A DNA stretch of 64,000 bases from Sphingobacterium paludis (GCF_004364125.1 NZ_SNZV01000002.1:496001-560000), one strand, 5' to 3'; positions 45,385-54,658 are shown, counted from the first letter of the stretch. Translations and numbers: made by a program. Notes: generated by a model from the sequence alone, not told the origin.

Positions 45385-46032
45385 TTAGTGTTGCTCTTCA
45401 TCATGCAATTTAAATAGCTCAATAAGTTCGGGCAAATTATTTACGTTGAGCTTTTCAAATATCCGACTCTTGTATGTACTTACGGTAGACGAACTCAGTT
45501 CCATCAAGTTGGCTACATCCAGTATACCCAACCCTTTAATAAGATGTTTGGCGACATCCATTTCCCGATTGGATAGCTTACGCAGTTGGTCGTTTCCATC
45601 AAAGGAGGATTTACTAGTGGTTAATTTTTGAATGTAAAGCTCTTTTACCGCTTCCGACATGTAGCGGCCACGGGTGATGATGTTTTGTATCGCATTTTTA
45701 AGCTCGGACATGGCCGTGTTTTTATGCAGATAGCCACTCGCCCCGGCACTGATGTAGCGCAGCGCGTAAAGGTTTTCTTCGTACGACGAAAAGATTAATA
45801 TTTTCACCTGGGGTCGTATCTCCAGAATTTCCTTGATCATTTTAATATTATTCCCACCAGGCATGTTAATGTCTAGCAACAGCAAATCTACATTGTCTTT
45901 CTTCAATTCTGCATAAACCTCGTCGTAAGTTTCCGCTTGCAAAATAGTTGCATCTGGGATCAATTCCTTAATAATGAATGAAGCCCCAAGTCTGACAATG
46001 CTGTGGTCATCCGCGATTAATATTTTTTTCAT
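45385..46032 (-). CDS. NarL/LuxR-family response regulator
   Basis: Response regulator of 215 residues, started at MKKILIADDHSIVRLG (ATG at 46032). The receiver has acidic residues 8-9, Asp54 in LLLDINMPGGNNIKM and Lys in LHKNTAMSEL. The C-terminal LuxR helix-turn-helix (about 150-205) has LSNREMDVAKHLIKGLGILDVANLMELSSSTVSTYKSRI. No partner kinase lies nearby (orphan). A TATCTTTG box on the - strand (46183-46176), about 145 bases upstream, is a possible promoter. It is divergent from mscL. Confidence 0.93.
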   Translation of the reverse strand: MKKILIADDHSIVRLGASFIIKELIPDATILQAETYDEVYAELKKDNVDLLLLDINMPGGNNIKMIKEILEIRPQVKILIFSSYEENLYALRYISAGASGYLHKNTAMSELKNAIQNIITRGRYMSEAVKELYIQKLTTSKSSFDGNDQLRKLSNREMDVAKHLIKGLGILDVANLMELSSSTVSTYKSRIFEKLNVNNLPELIELFKLHDEEQH

Positions 46033-46316
46033 TTTAATAAATTGTTCTTTAAAGGTGATTAAGTCATCAGATTTTTTAGCGGTCACACACACGGAAAAAA
46101 ATCACGACGTTTTCATTTTACTCGACACAGTATTATTTTCAAAGCGCATTAACGGAAATGAATTCAGTCCTTAAACAAAGATATAAAAAAAAGGAATGTT
46201 GTTCATTATCTAAGTAAACAAGATATTGCTTATTTCCATATAAAATCTACATATGTATTTAATTTTGTAAATTTAATTTTCATCTTTGTTTATTGATTAT
46301 TTATAAATAACACTTT

Positions 46317-46724
46317 ATGGGATTTTTTAAAGAATTTAAAGAGTTTGCAATGCGCGGTAGCGTTGTTGATTTGGCTGTCGGTGTGGTCATTGGTGGTGCT
46401 TTCGGTAAAATTGTTACCTCCTTGGTGAATGATATTATTATGCCGCCCATTGGCGTTGTAACCGGTGGTGTGGATTTTAGCAATCTGAAGTATGTGCTGA
46501 CAGCAGCGAATGAGCAAGCTGGCGTGGAGGAAGTGGCAATCAACTACGGAACATTTGTAAACGTAGTGATCCAGTTTATCATTGTGGCTTTCTGTATATT
46601 TTTAGTGATCAAAGGGTTGAATTCTTTAAAGAAAAAAGAAGAAGCGGCACCCGCTGCTCCTGCTGCGCCATCTAAAGAAGAAGTTTTGTTAACGGAAATC
46701 CGTGATATATTACGGAATAAATAA
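46317..46724 (+). CDS. mscL: large-conductance mechanosensitive channel MscL
   Basis: Homopentameric inner membrane channel subunit of 135 residues, opened by membrane tension to release osmolytes. It starts [44 protein letters not shown], which covers the N-terminal amphipathic helix and TM1 with the gating pore residues. TM2 is [20 protein letters not shown]; the cytoplasmic helix follows ([14 protein letters not shown]). Length is normal. A TAATTTTG -7 box at 46260-46267 fits a promoter. Confidence 0.97.
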   Translation: MGFFKEFKEFAMRGSVVDLAVGVVIGGAFGKIVTSLVNDIIMPPIGVVTGGVDFSNLKYVLTAANEQAGVEEVAINYGTFVNVVIQFIIVAFCIFLVIKGLNSLKKKEEAAPAAPAAPSKEEVLLTEIRDILRNK

Positions 46725-46809
46725 CGCTGTTATAGAAATTCTCGACCTATCTGTATGGACGAAAGCGGAAAAGGGAATATATTCCGCCGTGCAAAATTTT
46801 GTAAGATTG

Positions 46810-46841
46810 TTTGCTTCTTATCCAAATTAACTGTACTTTTG
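46810..46841 (+). promoter_or_regulatory. promoter of rpmH-rnpA-yidD-tsaB
   Basis: TTTG (46810-46813), a 20-base spacer and TACTTTTG (46834-46841) match the Bacteroidota consensus TTTG-N19/20-TAnnTTTG well. Transcription would start near 46847, about 50 bases before rpmH. Confidence 0.8.
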
Positions 46842-46898
46842 CATTCCCCTTTATAGGAGACAGATTGATTAAAATATTAAAACAAGCATAATAGCGTC

Positions 46899-47057
46899 AT
46901 GAAAAGAACATTTCAGCCTTCGCAAAGAAAAAGAAGAAATAAGCACGGATTCAAAGAGCGTATGAGCAGTGCTAACGGAAGAAGAGTATTGGCATCTCGT
47001 AGAGCTAAAGGTAGAAAACGTCTTACCGTATCTGACGAGTATCGTCATAAAGGCTAA
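46899..47057 (+). CDS. rpmH: 50S ribosomal protein L34
   Basis: Very basic protein of 52 residues, [20 protein letters not shown] then [20 protein letters not shown] then a tail ending DEYRHKG; the first 44 residues match L34 almost exactly. It binds 23S rRNA in the large subunit. The tail of about eight residues beyond RKRLTV is typical of Bacteroidota L34. It is the first gene of the unit with rnpA, 52 bases upstream. Confidence 0.98.
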   Translation: MKRTFQPSQRKRRNKHGFKERMSSANGRRVLASRRAKGRKRLTVSDEYRHKG

Positions 47058-47109
47058 TAACGTTGCCGGTGTGACTCGTCCGAGCCTCTGAGCCGGCGGT
47101 TTTGTCACG

Positions 47110-47517
47110 ATGAACTATACATTTACGAAAGAAGAACGATTATGCAGCAAAAGACATATTGATGGTCTTTTCCATAATGGTTCTTCTTTTGTTATATATC
47201 CTTATCGGGTTGTTTTTTTAACCCTGAAAGACCAATCGTCGGCAATTCCAGTGCAGTGCATCATTTCCGTTTCAAAAAGGCGCTTCAAAAAGGCTGTAGA
47301 CCGCAATACGCTGAAACGCCGTATGCGAGAGGCTTATCGCCTGCAGAAGCATACGCTGCATAGCTTCCTGCGAGAGCATGACTTGCACGTGCACGTTGCC
47401 TTTCAATATGTTGGAAAGGAGAAATTGCCGTACGCGCAGTTCCATCAGCGTATGGAGGTGGTGCTGAATAAACTAAGTGATGAATGTACTAAGATTTATT
47501 TGGGAAAAAATCATTAA
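47110..47517 (+). CDS. rnpA: ribonuclease P protein component
   Basis: Protein of 135 residues that assists RNase P RNA in removing tRNA 5' leaders. Family motifs are [20 protein letters not shown] at the start and the RNR motif in [26 protein letters not shown]. It is co-transcribed with rpmH. yidD begins inside its last 38 bases (47480), an overlap found in many phyla. Confidence 0.96.
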   Translation: MNYTFTKEERLCSKRHIDGLFHNGSSFVIYPYRVVFLTLKDQSSAIPVQCIISVSKRRFKKAVDRNTLKRRMREAYRLQKHTLHSFLREHDLHVHVAFQYVGKEKLPYAQFHQRMEVVLNKLSDECTKIYLGKNH

Positions 47518-47734
47518 ATGGCCTCTCGAAAGGCTGTTCGTCTTGATTATCCGGATCTACCAGATTTTTATTTCACCGTTGTTGGGCTCCAACTGCCGCT
47601 ACACACCCACTTGTTCCCAATATGGGAAAGAAGCCATAGTAAAACATGGTCCGTTTAAGGGGGGGGCTCTTGCGCTGCGTCGCATCTTAAGATGCCATCC
47701 TTGGGGCGGGCATGGCCATGATCCAGTTCCGTGA
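47480..47734 (+). CDS. yidD: membrane protein insertion efficiency factor YidD
   Basis: Small membrane-associated protein of 84 residues. The family signature is nearly complete: [40 protein letters not shown], with the two Cys, and [19 protein letters not shown] hydrophobic N-terminal stretch mediates membrane contact. It assists YidC-dependent insertion. I start at the ATG at 47480 (a GTG precedes it). The 38-base overlap with rnpA and the stop just before tsaB's ATG give a continuous unit. yidC is not next to it here. Confidence 0.95.
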   Translation: MNVLRFIWEKIIKWPLERLFVLIIRIYQIFISPLLGSNCRYTPTCSQYGKEAIVKHGPFKGGALALRRILRCHPWGGHGHDPVP

Positions 47735-47738
47735 GTTT

Positions 47739-48437
47739 ATGAAAGATAGTTACATACTACAGATTGAAACGGCAACACCGGTTTGTTCCGTTGCCTTAAG
47801 TAAGAATGGTAAAACAATTGTCACCCAAGATGCCGACCTTCCTAATCAGCATGCAAGTCAATTGACCATTTTCATAGAACAAGTGCTCCAAAAGGCGGGT
47901 ATTGCACGCGAAGATTTGTCTGCTGTAGCCGTGAGTATGGGGCCTGGTTCGTACACGGGCTTACGTATCGGCGTCTCCACCGCAAAGGGAATGTGCTACG
48001 GATTAGACCTACCTTTGATTGGTATCAATACCTTAGATGCTATGGTGACAGGCTTTATTCACGACGGCAGCAAGGCTCTCGGCAAAACCATACTTGTGCC
48101 CATGATTGATGCACGCCGTATGGAAGTTTATATGGCTACCTATACCGAGCGGGGCGAAATGCTACGGGATACTTCTGCAGAAATTATCGATGTAGATTTT
48201 TTTAATCCGACTAGCGAGGTCAGCAACTATGTATTATTTGGTAGCGGTGCCGACAAATTTGTTCCGTTATTTGCGGAGCAGCCTGCTGTAGAGGTTGTAT
48301 CCGGGTTTGCTAATACAGCCGCGCATTTATCGTCATTGGCATTTGAAAAATATCAACAAGCGGCTTGGGAAGATCTGGTTTACTTCGAGCCTTTTTACCT
48401 AAAAGATTTTATTGCTACAACGCCCAAAAGGCGCTAA
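47739..48437 (+). CDS. tsaB: tRNA threonylcarbamoyladenosine biosynthesis protein TsaB
   Basis: ASKHA-fold protein of 232 residues, partner of TsaD/TsaE in making t6A37 of ANN-decoding tRNAs. It starts SYILQIETATPVCSVALSKNGK (phosphate-1-like motif), then the TsaB signature SMGPGSYTGLRIGVSTAKGMCYGLDLPLIGINTLDAM. The Met at 47739, 5 bases after yidD, is chosen because an earlier start would overlap yidD. It is the last gene of the rpmH unit and converges with corA. Confidence 0.93.
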   Translation: MKDSYILQIETATPVCSVALSKNGKTIVTQDADLPNQHASQLTIFIEQVLQKAGIAREDLSAVAVSMGPGSYTGLRIGVSTAKGMCYGLDLPLIGINTLDAMVTGFIHDGSKALGKTILVPMIDARRMEVYMATYTERGEMLRDTSAEIIDVDFFNPTSEVSNYVLFGSGADKFVPLFAEQPAVEVVSGFANTAAHLSSLAFEKYQQAAWEDLVYFEPFYLKDFIATTPKRR

Positions 48438-48442
48438 TCTGC

Positions 48443-49345
48443 CTACAGCCACTTTCGCTTTTTAAACCAGTAATAGATGAGTAAGGCCAAGAAGGCCATC
48501 CCGAGCATAACAGCCGGATAGCCGTAACGCCAGTCAAGCTCAGGCATATTCTCAAAATTCATCCCATACACACCAACTATAAAAGTGAGCGGCATAAAAA
48601 ATACCGATATGATCGTTAACGTGCGCATAATATCGTTCGTATGATTCGACTCAATGTTAAAGTATACGGAAAGCAATTGTGCCGTGTTTTCGGCTATGTT
48701 TCGATAAAGTGTGGAAGAGCGGGCGTAAATGTCCTTCAAATCTTGGGTATAAATGTTTTTAAAAGCGCTCAGGTGAAAAAAGTCAACAATATCCTTATAG
48801 AGCGTCAGAATGATGCGGATCAGGTCGATTTGCCGCTTGATGTAATACAGTTGCCTTAAAAAGTCTTTGCGTCGTCGATGTAAGAATACCATTTCCTCGT
48901 AGCTGTCCAGTTGTTTGTTGAGCTTGTTGATGACTAAATTTTCAAAGGTCTTTAGCGCTTCAGAGGTCAGGTGATTAATGAGCAGCTTACTCGAGTGTAA
49001 CTTTTGGGCCGGAAAATTTTTAGCGAGTTTTTCCAAATAATCCACTGTTCCACGGTGTACCGTAATCACGAAGTTTTCCCCGAAGAACACCGATACGCGC
49101 TCTGTGATCTCTGTCAGGGTATCCGAAAAGTTGTCAAATTTGGTTGGAATAGACCGGATGATGAGGAAGTGATAATTTTCAAATTCTTCGATCTTAGGTA
49201 GTTGCCCAATTTGCAGGCAATCCTTAATCGATGCATCATGTAGGCTATACTTTTCTTTGAGTGTCGTAAAATCGTCTATGGTTGGTTCCGAAATATCAAT
49301 CCATTCAAAATTTGTATCGCTCTTTAGCAGTATATTTCTTACCAT
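48443..49345 (-). CDS. corA: CorA-type magnesium/cobalt transporter
   Basis: Protein of 300 residues, a pentameric divalent-cation channel. The N-terminal cytoplasmic funnel domain has a long stalk helix (about 190-240). Two C-terminal helices follow: MRTLTIISVFFMPLTFIVGVYGMNFENMPELDWRYG, where GMN is the selectivity motif, and the last helix (MLGMAFLALLIYYWFKKRKWL), with the basic C-terminal tail. Magnesium is the usual substrate. It converges with tsaB (5 bases) and has no visible shared transcript with its neighbours. Confidence 0.95.
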   Translation of the reverse strand: MVRNILLKSDTNFEWIDISEPTIDDFTTLKEKYSLHDASIKDCLQIGQLPKIEEFENYHFLIIRSIPTKFDNFSDTLTEITERVSVFFGENFVITVHRGTVDYLEKLAKNFPAQKLHSSKLLINHLTSEALKTFENLVINKLNKQLDSYEEMVFLHRRRKDFLRQLYYIKRQIDLIRIILTLYKDIVDFFHLSAFKNIYTQDLKDIYARSSTLYRNIAENTAQLLSVYFNIESNHTNDIMRTLTIISVFFMPLTFIVGVYGMNFENMPELDWRYGYPAVMLGMAFLALLIYYWFKKRKWL

Positions 49346-49396
49346 CGTTGATCACTTAAACGCACGGCAATGTATAAATGAAATTGCGGAAAACCA

Positions 49397-49434
49397 AATA
49401 AAAAAGGCTTCTACCTGTAGGGAAGAAGCCTTCT
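49397..49434 (-). terminator. terminator of the OmpH/Skp gene
   Basis: On the - strand an 8-bp stem (AAGGCTTC; 49404-49411 with 49425-49432) is followed by TTTTTATTTGG. It lies 18 bases after the stop codon. Confidence 0.85.
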
Positions 49435-49451
49435 GAAACAAGCAATTTTGC

Positions 49452-50078
49452 TTATTTCTTTTCTTTAGCCTTTTTGTCTTTGTATTCCTTGTTCAATACA
49501 TCGATTACGCTAGCCGTGATATCCAATTTCGGATCAGCATACAACACAGTAGGGTTTGATTTGGAGTAAGTCAACACCAACGTGTAGCCATTGTCCTCAG
49601 CATGTTTCTTTAAGTACTCTGTGATGGTATTGTATACGTTGTTGAATTCGGTTGATTCGTCTTGTTGGATAGATGCCGATGCATTCTGGTCTAATCTTCC
49701 AAGCTCTTCTTGTTTGCGCGCCAGTTTTTCTTCTGTAGCTTGGCGCTCGGAAGCACTCATGGTGGAAGCCTTTTGTTGGTATTCTGCTACCTCGCGTTGA
49801 AATGCCTGTCCTTTCGATTGAAGATCAGACTGTGCTTTCTTTACTTTAGCCTCCAATTTAGCTCTGATATCTTTAAAATAGTCATATTTTTCAGAAAGGG
49901 TATCGGAGTTAATGTACACAATTTTTTCTTCCTTGGTTGCAGTGGCCGTGCTTGTAGCCGCCGTCGAATCGCCCGTTGTAGCACTCCCTGTTTTTGCATT
50001 TTGGTTACATGAAACGGCAGCGAAGGCTAGCGCTACGCCTAAGGATACTTTTGTTACTGTTGTGAATAGTTTATTCAT
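49452..50078 (-). CDS. OmpH/Skp-family periplasmic chaperone lipoprotein
   Basis: Protein of 208 residues. The N-terminus is a lipoprotein signal (AAVSC, Cys24), followed by a Ser/Thr/Ala-rich linker. The Skp-like part starts IVYINSDTLSEKYDYFKDIRAKL, and continues into a long coiled coil (about 70-155) forming the tentacle helices, then VVLTYSKSNPTVLYADPKLDITASVIDVLNKEYK. Skp holds outer membrane proteins; being a lipoprotein is unusual against E. coli but common in Bacteroidota. A TAGGTTTG box (50123-50116, - strand) is a possible -7 element. Ends in a strong terminator. Confidence 0.92.
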   Translation of the reverse strand: MNKLFTTVTKVSLGVALAFAAVSCNQNAKTGSATTGDSTAATSTATATKEEKIVYINSDTLSEKYDYFKDIRAKLEAKVKKAQSDLQSKGQAFQREVAEYQQKASTMSASERQATEEKLARKQEELGRLDQNASASIQQDESTEFNNVYNTITEYLKKHAEDNGYTLVLTYSKSNPTVLYADPKLDITASVIDVLNKEYKDKKAKEKK

Positions 50079-50230
50079 TCTGATCTAATTTTCGAGTTTT
50101 TTGATTTTCAACTAGCAAACCTAATATAAAAAATCGAAATTCCCTATCACATGGCAGAATCTTAAGAAAATTATACGCTTTCTAGTGGGCTAATTAGACA
50201 TGTTGTCGATCGCTTCGATCGCATTTTACG

Positions 50231-50262
50231 TTTGATTTTTAGGGGAAAATTTCGTATTTTTG
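50231..50262 (+). promoter_or_regulatory. gyrB promoter
   Basis: TTTG (50231-50234), a 20-base spacer and TATTTTTG (50255-50262) give a full Bacteroidota-type promoter. The start is expected near 50268, leaving a leader of about 28 bases before the ATG. Confidence 0.85.
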
Positions 50263-50295
50263 AATGTTAAACGGTACTCATTTTAAATTGATTTC

Positions 50296-52254
50296 ATGAG
50301 CGAAGAAAAGAAAAATACATCAACGTATTCAGCAGATAATATTCAGGTTTTAGAAGGATTAGAAGCTGTACGTAAGAGACCCTCCATGTATATCGGTGAC
50401 ACCGGTATTAAGGGATTGCATCACTTGGTTTATGAGGTGGTAGACAACTCTATCGATGAAGCTGTAGCGGGTTATTGTACAGATATTTTTGTGAGTATTC
50501 ACGAAGATAATTCCATCTCGGTACGTGATAACGGGCGCGGAATTCCGACAGGCATCAATAAAAAGGAAAATAAATCTGCACTGGAGCTGGTTATGACTGT
50601 GCTGCATGCCGGTGGTAAATTTGATAAGGATACTTACAAAGTTTCCGGAGGTTTGCACGGTGTAGGTGTTTCCTGTGTGAATGCGCTATCTACACATCTT
50701 TCTGCCGTTGTGCACCGTGATGGAAAAATCTTTCAGCAAGAATATGAAAAAGGAAAGCCTTTATACGATGTGAAGGAAATTGGCGAGAGCGAAAACACAG
50801 GTACTACGGTAACTTTTCATCCTGACGCTGAGATTTTCACCATGACCACGATCTACAACTATGATACGTTGGCCAATCGTCTTCGTGAGCTTGCCTTCCT
50901 TAATAAAGGTGTGCGCTTGACCTTGACAGACGAGCGCGAGATTATAGAAGACGGATCGTTCAAGTCGGATGTATATTACTCAGAAGGCGGTTTGCAAGAA
51001 TTCGTGAAGTTTTTGGATGGCACGCGCCAACCCTTAATTCCTGATCCGATATACGTAGAAGGAATCAAACAGGGCATCCCTGTGGAATTGGCTTTGCAAT
51101 ATAATGATACGTATTCAGAGAATGTACATTCATACGTTAATAACATCAACACGATTGAGGGAGGTACACACGTTGCCGGTTTCAGACGCGGCCTAACGCG
51201 TACGTTGAAAGCCTATGCCGACAAATCCGGACTTTTAAAAAATTTAAAAGTGGATATCACTGGAGACGACTTCCGTGAGGGGTTGACAGCGGTGGTATCT
51301 GTAAAAGTTGCCGAGCCTCAATTTGAAGGGCAAACGAAAACGAAGCTGGGAAATAATGAAGTAATGGGGGCAGTCGATGTCGCCGTTGGTGAAATATTAG
51401 GTGTGTATTTGGAGGAAAACCCGCGTGAAGCGAAGGCCATTGTACAAAAAGTTGTAATTGCGGCACAAGCGCGTGCGGCAGCTCGCAAAGCCAGGGAGCT
51501 GGTTCAGCGGAAGACCGTTATGGGAGGCTCAGGCCTGCCGGGCAAGTTGGCCGACTGTTCAGACAGTGATCCAGATAAATGTGAGATTTTCTTTGTTGAG
51601 GGAGACTCAGCTGGCGGAACGGCAAAGCAGGGCCGTAATCGTCGCTTTCAAGCCATCATGCCCTTACGCGGTAAGATTCTTAACGTAGAAAAGGCGATGG
51701 AGCATAAGATTTACGAAAACGAGGAGATCAAGAACATGTTTACAGCCTTAGGTGTAAGCGTGGGAACGGCAGAGGATTCAAAAGCACTGAACTTAGATAA
51801 GTTACGCTACCACAAGATCGTGATCATGACGGATGCCGACGTGGATGGTTCTCACATCGCCACCTTAATCTTAACCTTCTATTTCCGCTATATGAAAGAG
51901 CTCATCGAGAAAGGCTACGTGTATATCGCTACGCCCCCCCTTTATATGGTGAAAAAAGGGAAAGAGTTTGAATATGCCTGGAATGAAGATCAGCGTTTGG
52001 CGGCTATCCAACGCCTGAAAGGTTCTGGTAAAGAGGATTCCGTTAATGTGCAGCGTTACAAAGGTCTTGGCGAGATGAATGCCGAACAGTTGTGGCAAAC
52101 AACAATGGATCCGGAGCACCGCACCTTACGCCAGGTAACTATACAAAACGCGGCTGAGTGTGATCACATCTTTTCCATGTTGATGGGCGATGAGGTTGCT
52201 CCACGACGGGAATTCATTGAGAAAAATGCACGCTACGCGAAAATCGATGTGTAA
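50296..52254 (+). CDS. gyrB: DNA gyrase subunit B
   Basis: ATPase subunit of DNA gyrase, 652 residues, supplying energy for negative supercoiling. The GHKL ATPase domain has EVVDNSIDEAVAGY, VRDNGRGIPTGI and GGLHGVGVSCVNALS. The TOPRIM domain has FFVEGDSAGGTAKQGRNRR and MTDADVDGSHI; the C-terminal GyrA-binding part has VQRYKGLGEMNAEQLWQTTMDP. The length is normal. It has its own promoter and terminator, so it is monocistronic; gyrA is not in the window. Confidence 0.98.
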   Translation: MSEEKKNTSTYSADNIQVLEGLEAVRKRPSMYIGDTGIKGLHHLVYEVVDNSIDEAVAGYCTDIFVSIHEDNSISVRDNGRGIPTGINKKENKSALELVMTVLHAGGKFDKDTYKVSGGLHGVGVSCVNALSTHLSAVVHRDGKIFQQEYEKGKPLYDVKEIGESENTGTTVTFHPDAEIFTMTTIYNYDTLANRLRELAFLNKGVRLTLTDEREIIEDGSFKSDVYYSEGGLQEFVKFLDGTRQPLIPDPIYVEGIKQGIPVELALQYNDTYSENVHSYVNNINTIEGGTHVAGFRRGLTRTLKAYADKSGLLKNLKVDITGDDFREGLTAVVSVKVAEPQFEGQTKTKLGNNEVMGAVDVAVGEILGVYLEENPREAKAIVQKVVIAAQARAAARKARELVQRKTVMGGSGLPGKLADCSDSDPDKCEIFFVEGDSAGGTAKQGRNRRFQAIMPLRGKILNVEKAMEHKIYENEEIKNMFTALGVSVGTAEDSKALNLDKLRYHKIVIMTDADVDGSHIATLILTFYFRYMKELIEKGYVYIATPPLYMVKKGKEFEYAWNEDQRLAAIQRLKGSGKEDSVNVQRYKGLGEMNAEQLWQTTMDPEHRTLRQVTIQNAAECDHIFSMLMGDEVAPRREFIEKNARYAKIDV

Positions 52255-52280
52255 CATCGCCAAGCAGCGCCTGTAATATC

Positions 52281-52312
52281 AATCCCAACCCGTTCAAGGT
52301 TGGGATTTTTAT
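52281..52312 (+). terminator. gyrB terminator
   Basis: AATCCCAACC/GGTTGGGATT 10-bp stem (52281-52290 with 52298-52307) and a 7-base loop, then a T run, 26 bases after the stop. Confidence 0.92.
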
Positions 52313-52345
52313 TTGTAACTTGTAATCGATTTAACGGATTAGCAT

Positions 52346-53236
52346 ATGTCAAATATTGATTTTATACAAGAGGAGAAGGCGGCCGATATTGGCAATTTTC
52401 TCGTGGGGCGTTTACTGCCTTTTCGTCAGAAAAGGTCTATAGGCCCTTTCGTATTTATTGATCACATGGGCCCGGCCTGTCTGGCAGACTACGAAAATCT
52501 GGATGTGCCGCCCCATCCACATATTGGCCTTTCTACGCTTACCTATCTTTTCGATGAGTTTGACGGTGGTATAATGCATCGGGATAGTATAGGCACCGAG
52601 ATAGAAATCCGCCCTGGCGCAGTGAACTGGATGACAGCAGGGAAAGGAGTAACGCACTCTGAGCGTACTCCAGAGCGACTGCGTTCGCAAGATAAGTATC
52701 TGCATGGGCTGCAAATTTGGGTGGCGCTGCCCAAACACCTGGAGTTTATGGAACCTGAGTTTTTCCATATTGAATCGAAGGATATCCCCGTTTGGCAAGA
52801 TGATAATGTGCATTACAAATTGATAGCAGGCGAGGCTTTTGGACACAAATCTGCTGTTCCCGTTTACTCGCCTTTGTATATGCTCGAAATAAAATCAGCG
52901 GAAGAGAAGGATATCAATATCGGCGAGCATCTTTTCGGCGAAAGCGGACTTTATATCTTGGAAGGCGAAATAGAAAATCAAGGCCATACCTATGGCCCTA
53001 AACAGATTCTCATTACCAAAGATGCCCATCTCTGTTCATTTGTAATGAAACCCGGCACGACGGTGTACATTTTTGGAGGGGAGCCATTTCCGGAGGAACG
53101 ATTTATATTTTGGAATTTCGTTGCCACAAGCCGAGATATTATTGAGCAGGCGAAGGATGATTGGAGCAATCATCGTTTTCCCAAAGTCATAAATGACGAT
53201 GGCTACGTTCCACTTCCAGAGACCAGGCTGAAATAG
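52346..53236 (+). CDS. pirin family protein
   Basis: Bicupin protein of 296 residues. The metal site is recognisable in PPHPHIGLSTLTYLFDEFDGGIMHRDSIGTE (two His of HPHIG, then His of HRDS) and VTHSERTPE (His and Glu); this matches the iron-binding pirin N-terminal cupin. The C-terminal cupin has SGLYILEGEIENQG and GGEPFPEERFIFWNFVATS. Some bacterial pirins act as quercetinases or control metabolism; the substrate here is unknown. It lies 34 bases after the gyrB terminator and needs its own promoter. Confidence 0.92.
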   Translation: MSNIDFIQEEKAADIGNFLVGRLLPFRQKRSIGPFVFIDHMGPACLADYENLDVPPHPHIGLSTLTYLFDEFDGGIMHRDSIGTEIEIRPGAVNWMTAGKGVTHSERTPERLRSQDKYLHGLQIWVALPKHLEFMEPEFFHIESKDIPVWQDDNVHYKLIAGEAFGHKSAVPVYSPLYMLEIKSAEEKDINIGEHLFGESGLYILEGEIENQGHTYGPKQILITKDAHLCSFVMKPGTTVYIFGGEPFPEERFIFWNFVATSRDIIEQAKDDWSNHRFPKVINDDGYVPLPETRLK

Positions 53237-53262
53237 CGTAAGGGGATGGTATGGCGTATCGG

Positions 53263-53841
53263 CTATTTGAGGTGATAAACCAGTCCAATACCGATATTCC
53301 ATATCTCACTGAAATTGATAGATCCACTATTTTTTACATAGTTGATCATCCGTTTTTCTGTTGTGCCTAATTCGTAATACAATCCCCATTTCTTATACCG
53401 TACTTCCGATCCGAGGGTCAGTCCTATATTTAATGCCGTAGGGAAATAGTAATACCCTGGATCGTAATAGGAAGGTAATCCCAAAAAATATTGATCGCCA
53501 AAAGAATAGTTGAACCACAGGCCTAGTTGTAACCAACTTACCTGCAGCGATTGAATATAGTCGCGGTTAAGCGATACATATTTGCCCTTTAAGGTGAGGG
53601 AATGTATAGGATCTTTTGCGTAGCTGCTTGGCACCAAACCATACATGAAATCTCCCATCCATCTTTTATTCGGTGAAACATAGCCAAACCCCGTAGAAAA
53701 CATCCCGATATTTCCAGCATATTGTAACTTCACATTATTCGGCATAATCTTTTTAAGAAGACTATCCGTAGAAAAGCTTTGCGCACTGCTCAGAAGGGAA
53801 GTGCATAGTAGGCTGAGCGTGATGAGGTAGGTTTTGTGCAT
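53263..53841 (-). CDS. predicted outer membrane beta-barrel protein, unknown function
   Basis: Protein of 192 residues with a signal peptide (MHKTYLITLSLLCTSLLSSAQ, cleavage near residue 21). The mature part alternates aromatic/hydrophobic and polar residues in short strands (VKLQYAGNIGMFSTGFGYVS; LQVSWLQLGLWFNYSFG; GSEVRYKKWGLYYELGT) and ends NIGIGLVYHLK, a pattern expected for an 8- to 10-strand barrel. I do not recognise a named family. Its ATG is one base after the stop of the upstream metallophosphoesterase gene on the same strand, suggesting co-expression. Confidence 0.75.
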   Translation of the reverse strand: MHKTYLITLSLLCTSLLSSAQSFSTDSLLKKIMPNNVKLQYAGNIGMFSTGFGYVSPNKRWMGDFMYGLVPSSYAKDPIHSLTLKGKYVSLNRDYIQSLQVSWLQLGLWFNYSFGDQYFLGLPSYYDPGYYYFPTALNIGLTLGSEVRYKKWGLYYELGTTEKRMINYVKNSGSINFSEIWNIGIGLVYHLK

Positions 53842-53842
53842 A

Positions 53843-54658
53843 TTAATAGAATAGTTCTTCCACCGTAACGATGCTGTCCGCCACGTTTACTTTTACATAC
53901 GAGCGTTTGAGCAGCGTCGGCGCGACCAAATATGGGAAACCATCGTCAAAGAACGCTCTATAGTCAAATGAATGAGAATGTCCGTGTATGGATAGGCGGG
54001 CATTTGCGCTCGTTGACAGCAGTTGGGCCATAGCCTGCGTTTTGGTCTGGTCAAAATCAAACGAAATAGGCGCTATGTGTGATAGGTAAATAATGTTTTT
54101 ATTCTCCCGCGCTTTTTCCGTTTCCGCCCGTAGCCAATCGACATTTGGCACATTTCCATCAAATGCAACCTCTCTCGAGTTTGAATTAAACACGATAAAT
54201 GCCGTATTTCCATAATGGAAGGTGAAATCTTCTGGACCAAAATACTGCCTGAAAATTTCTCGACCATTCCCAAGCATATCGTGGTTGCCGATGGTGCCAA
54301 TAACAGGAAATTTTAACTTTTTGATATCATCGTAATAAAGATTGTATTCGAAATTTGCACCGTAATCGGTGAAGTCGCCTCCGTGTAAAACAAAAGCGAT
54401 GCTGTCTTGCGGAATTTGGTTTGCGTGCTTGACAAAAGCTTCCAGCTCGTCGTAAGCGATTTGCGTATCGGCAATGACGAGGAAAGAAAAGGTGTCGCGT
54501 TGAAGTGTGCTTGAGAGCCGGTCGATGGCCTGCTTATTTAGATCGTTTGCTAGCGTCTTCACCTCCAGTACAGAATACTGAAAGTTGCGCTTGCAGGCGC
54601 TAAGAAGAAGGAGCATAAAGCATGCCGCCAAAAGCGGCAGACTACGAGAAGGTCTCAT
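53843..54658 (-). CDS. calcineurin-like metallophosphoesterase lipoprotein
   Basis: Protein of 271 residues with a lipoprotein signal (LLLLSAC, Cys22). Metallophosphoesterase motifs in order are IADTQIAYDE (DxQ rather than the canonical DxH), VLHGGDFTDYG (GDxxD), GTIGNHDMLGNG (GNHD), YLSHIAPISFD (His) and SIHGHSHSFDYRAF (GHxH). The catalytic set is complete except for the first His, replaced by Gln, as in some cousins. Substrate unknown; it probably acts in the periplasm or at the surface. It is followed within one base by a barrel-like protein gene. Confidence 0.88.
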   Translation of the reverse strand: MRPSRSLPLLAACFMLLLLSACKRNFQYSVLEVKTLANDLNKQAIDRLSSTLQRDTFSFLVIADTQIAYDELEAFVKHANQIPQDSIAFVLHGGDFTDYGANFEYNLYYDDIKKLKFPVIGTIGNHDMLGNGREIFRQYFGPEDFTFHYGNTAFIVFNSNSREVAFDGNVPNVDWLRAETEKARENKNIIYLSHIAPISFDFDQTKTQAMAQLLSTSANARLSIHGHSHSFDYRAFFDDGFPYLVAPTLLKRSYVKVNVADSIVTVEELFY

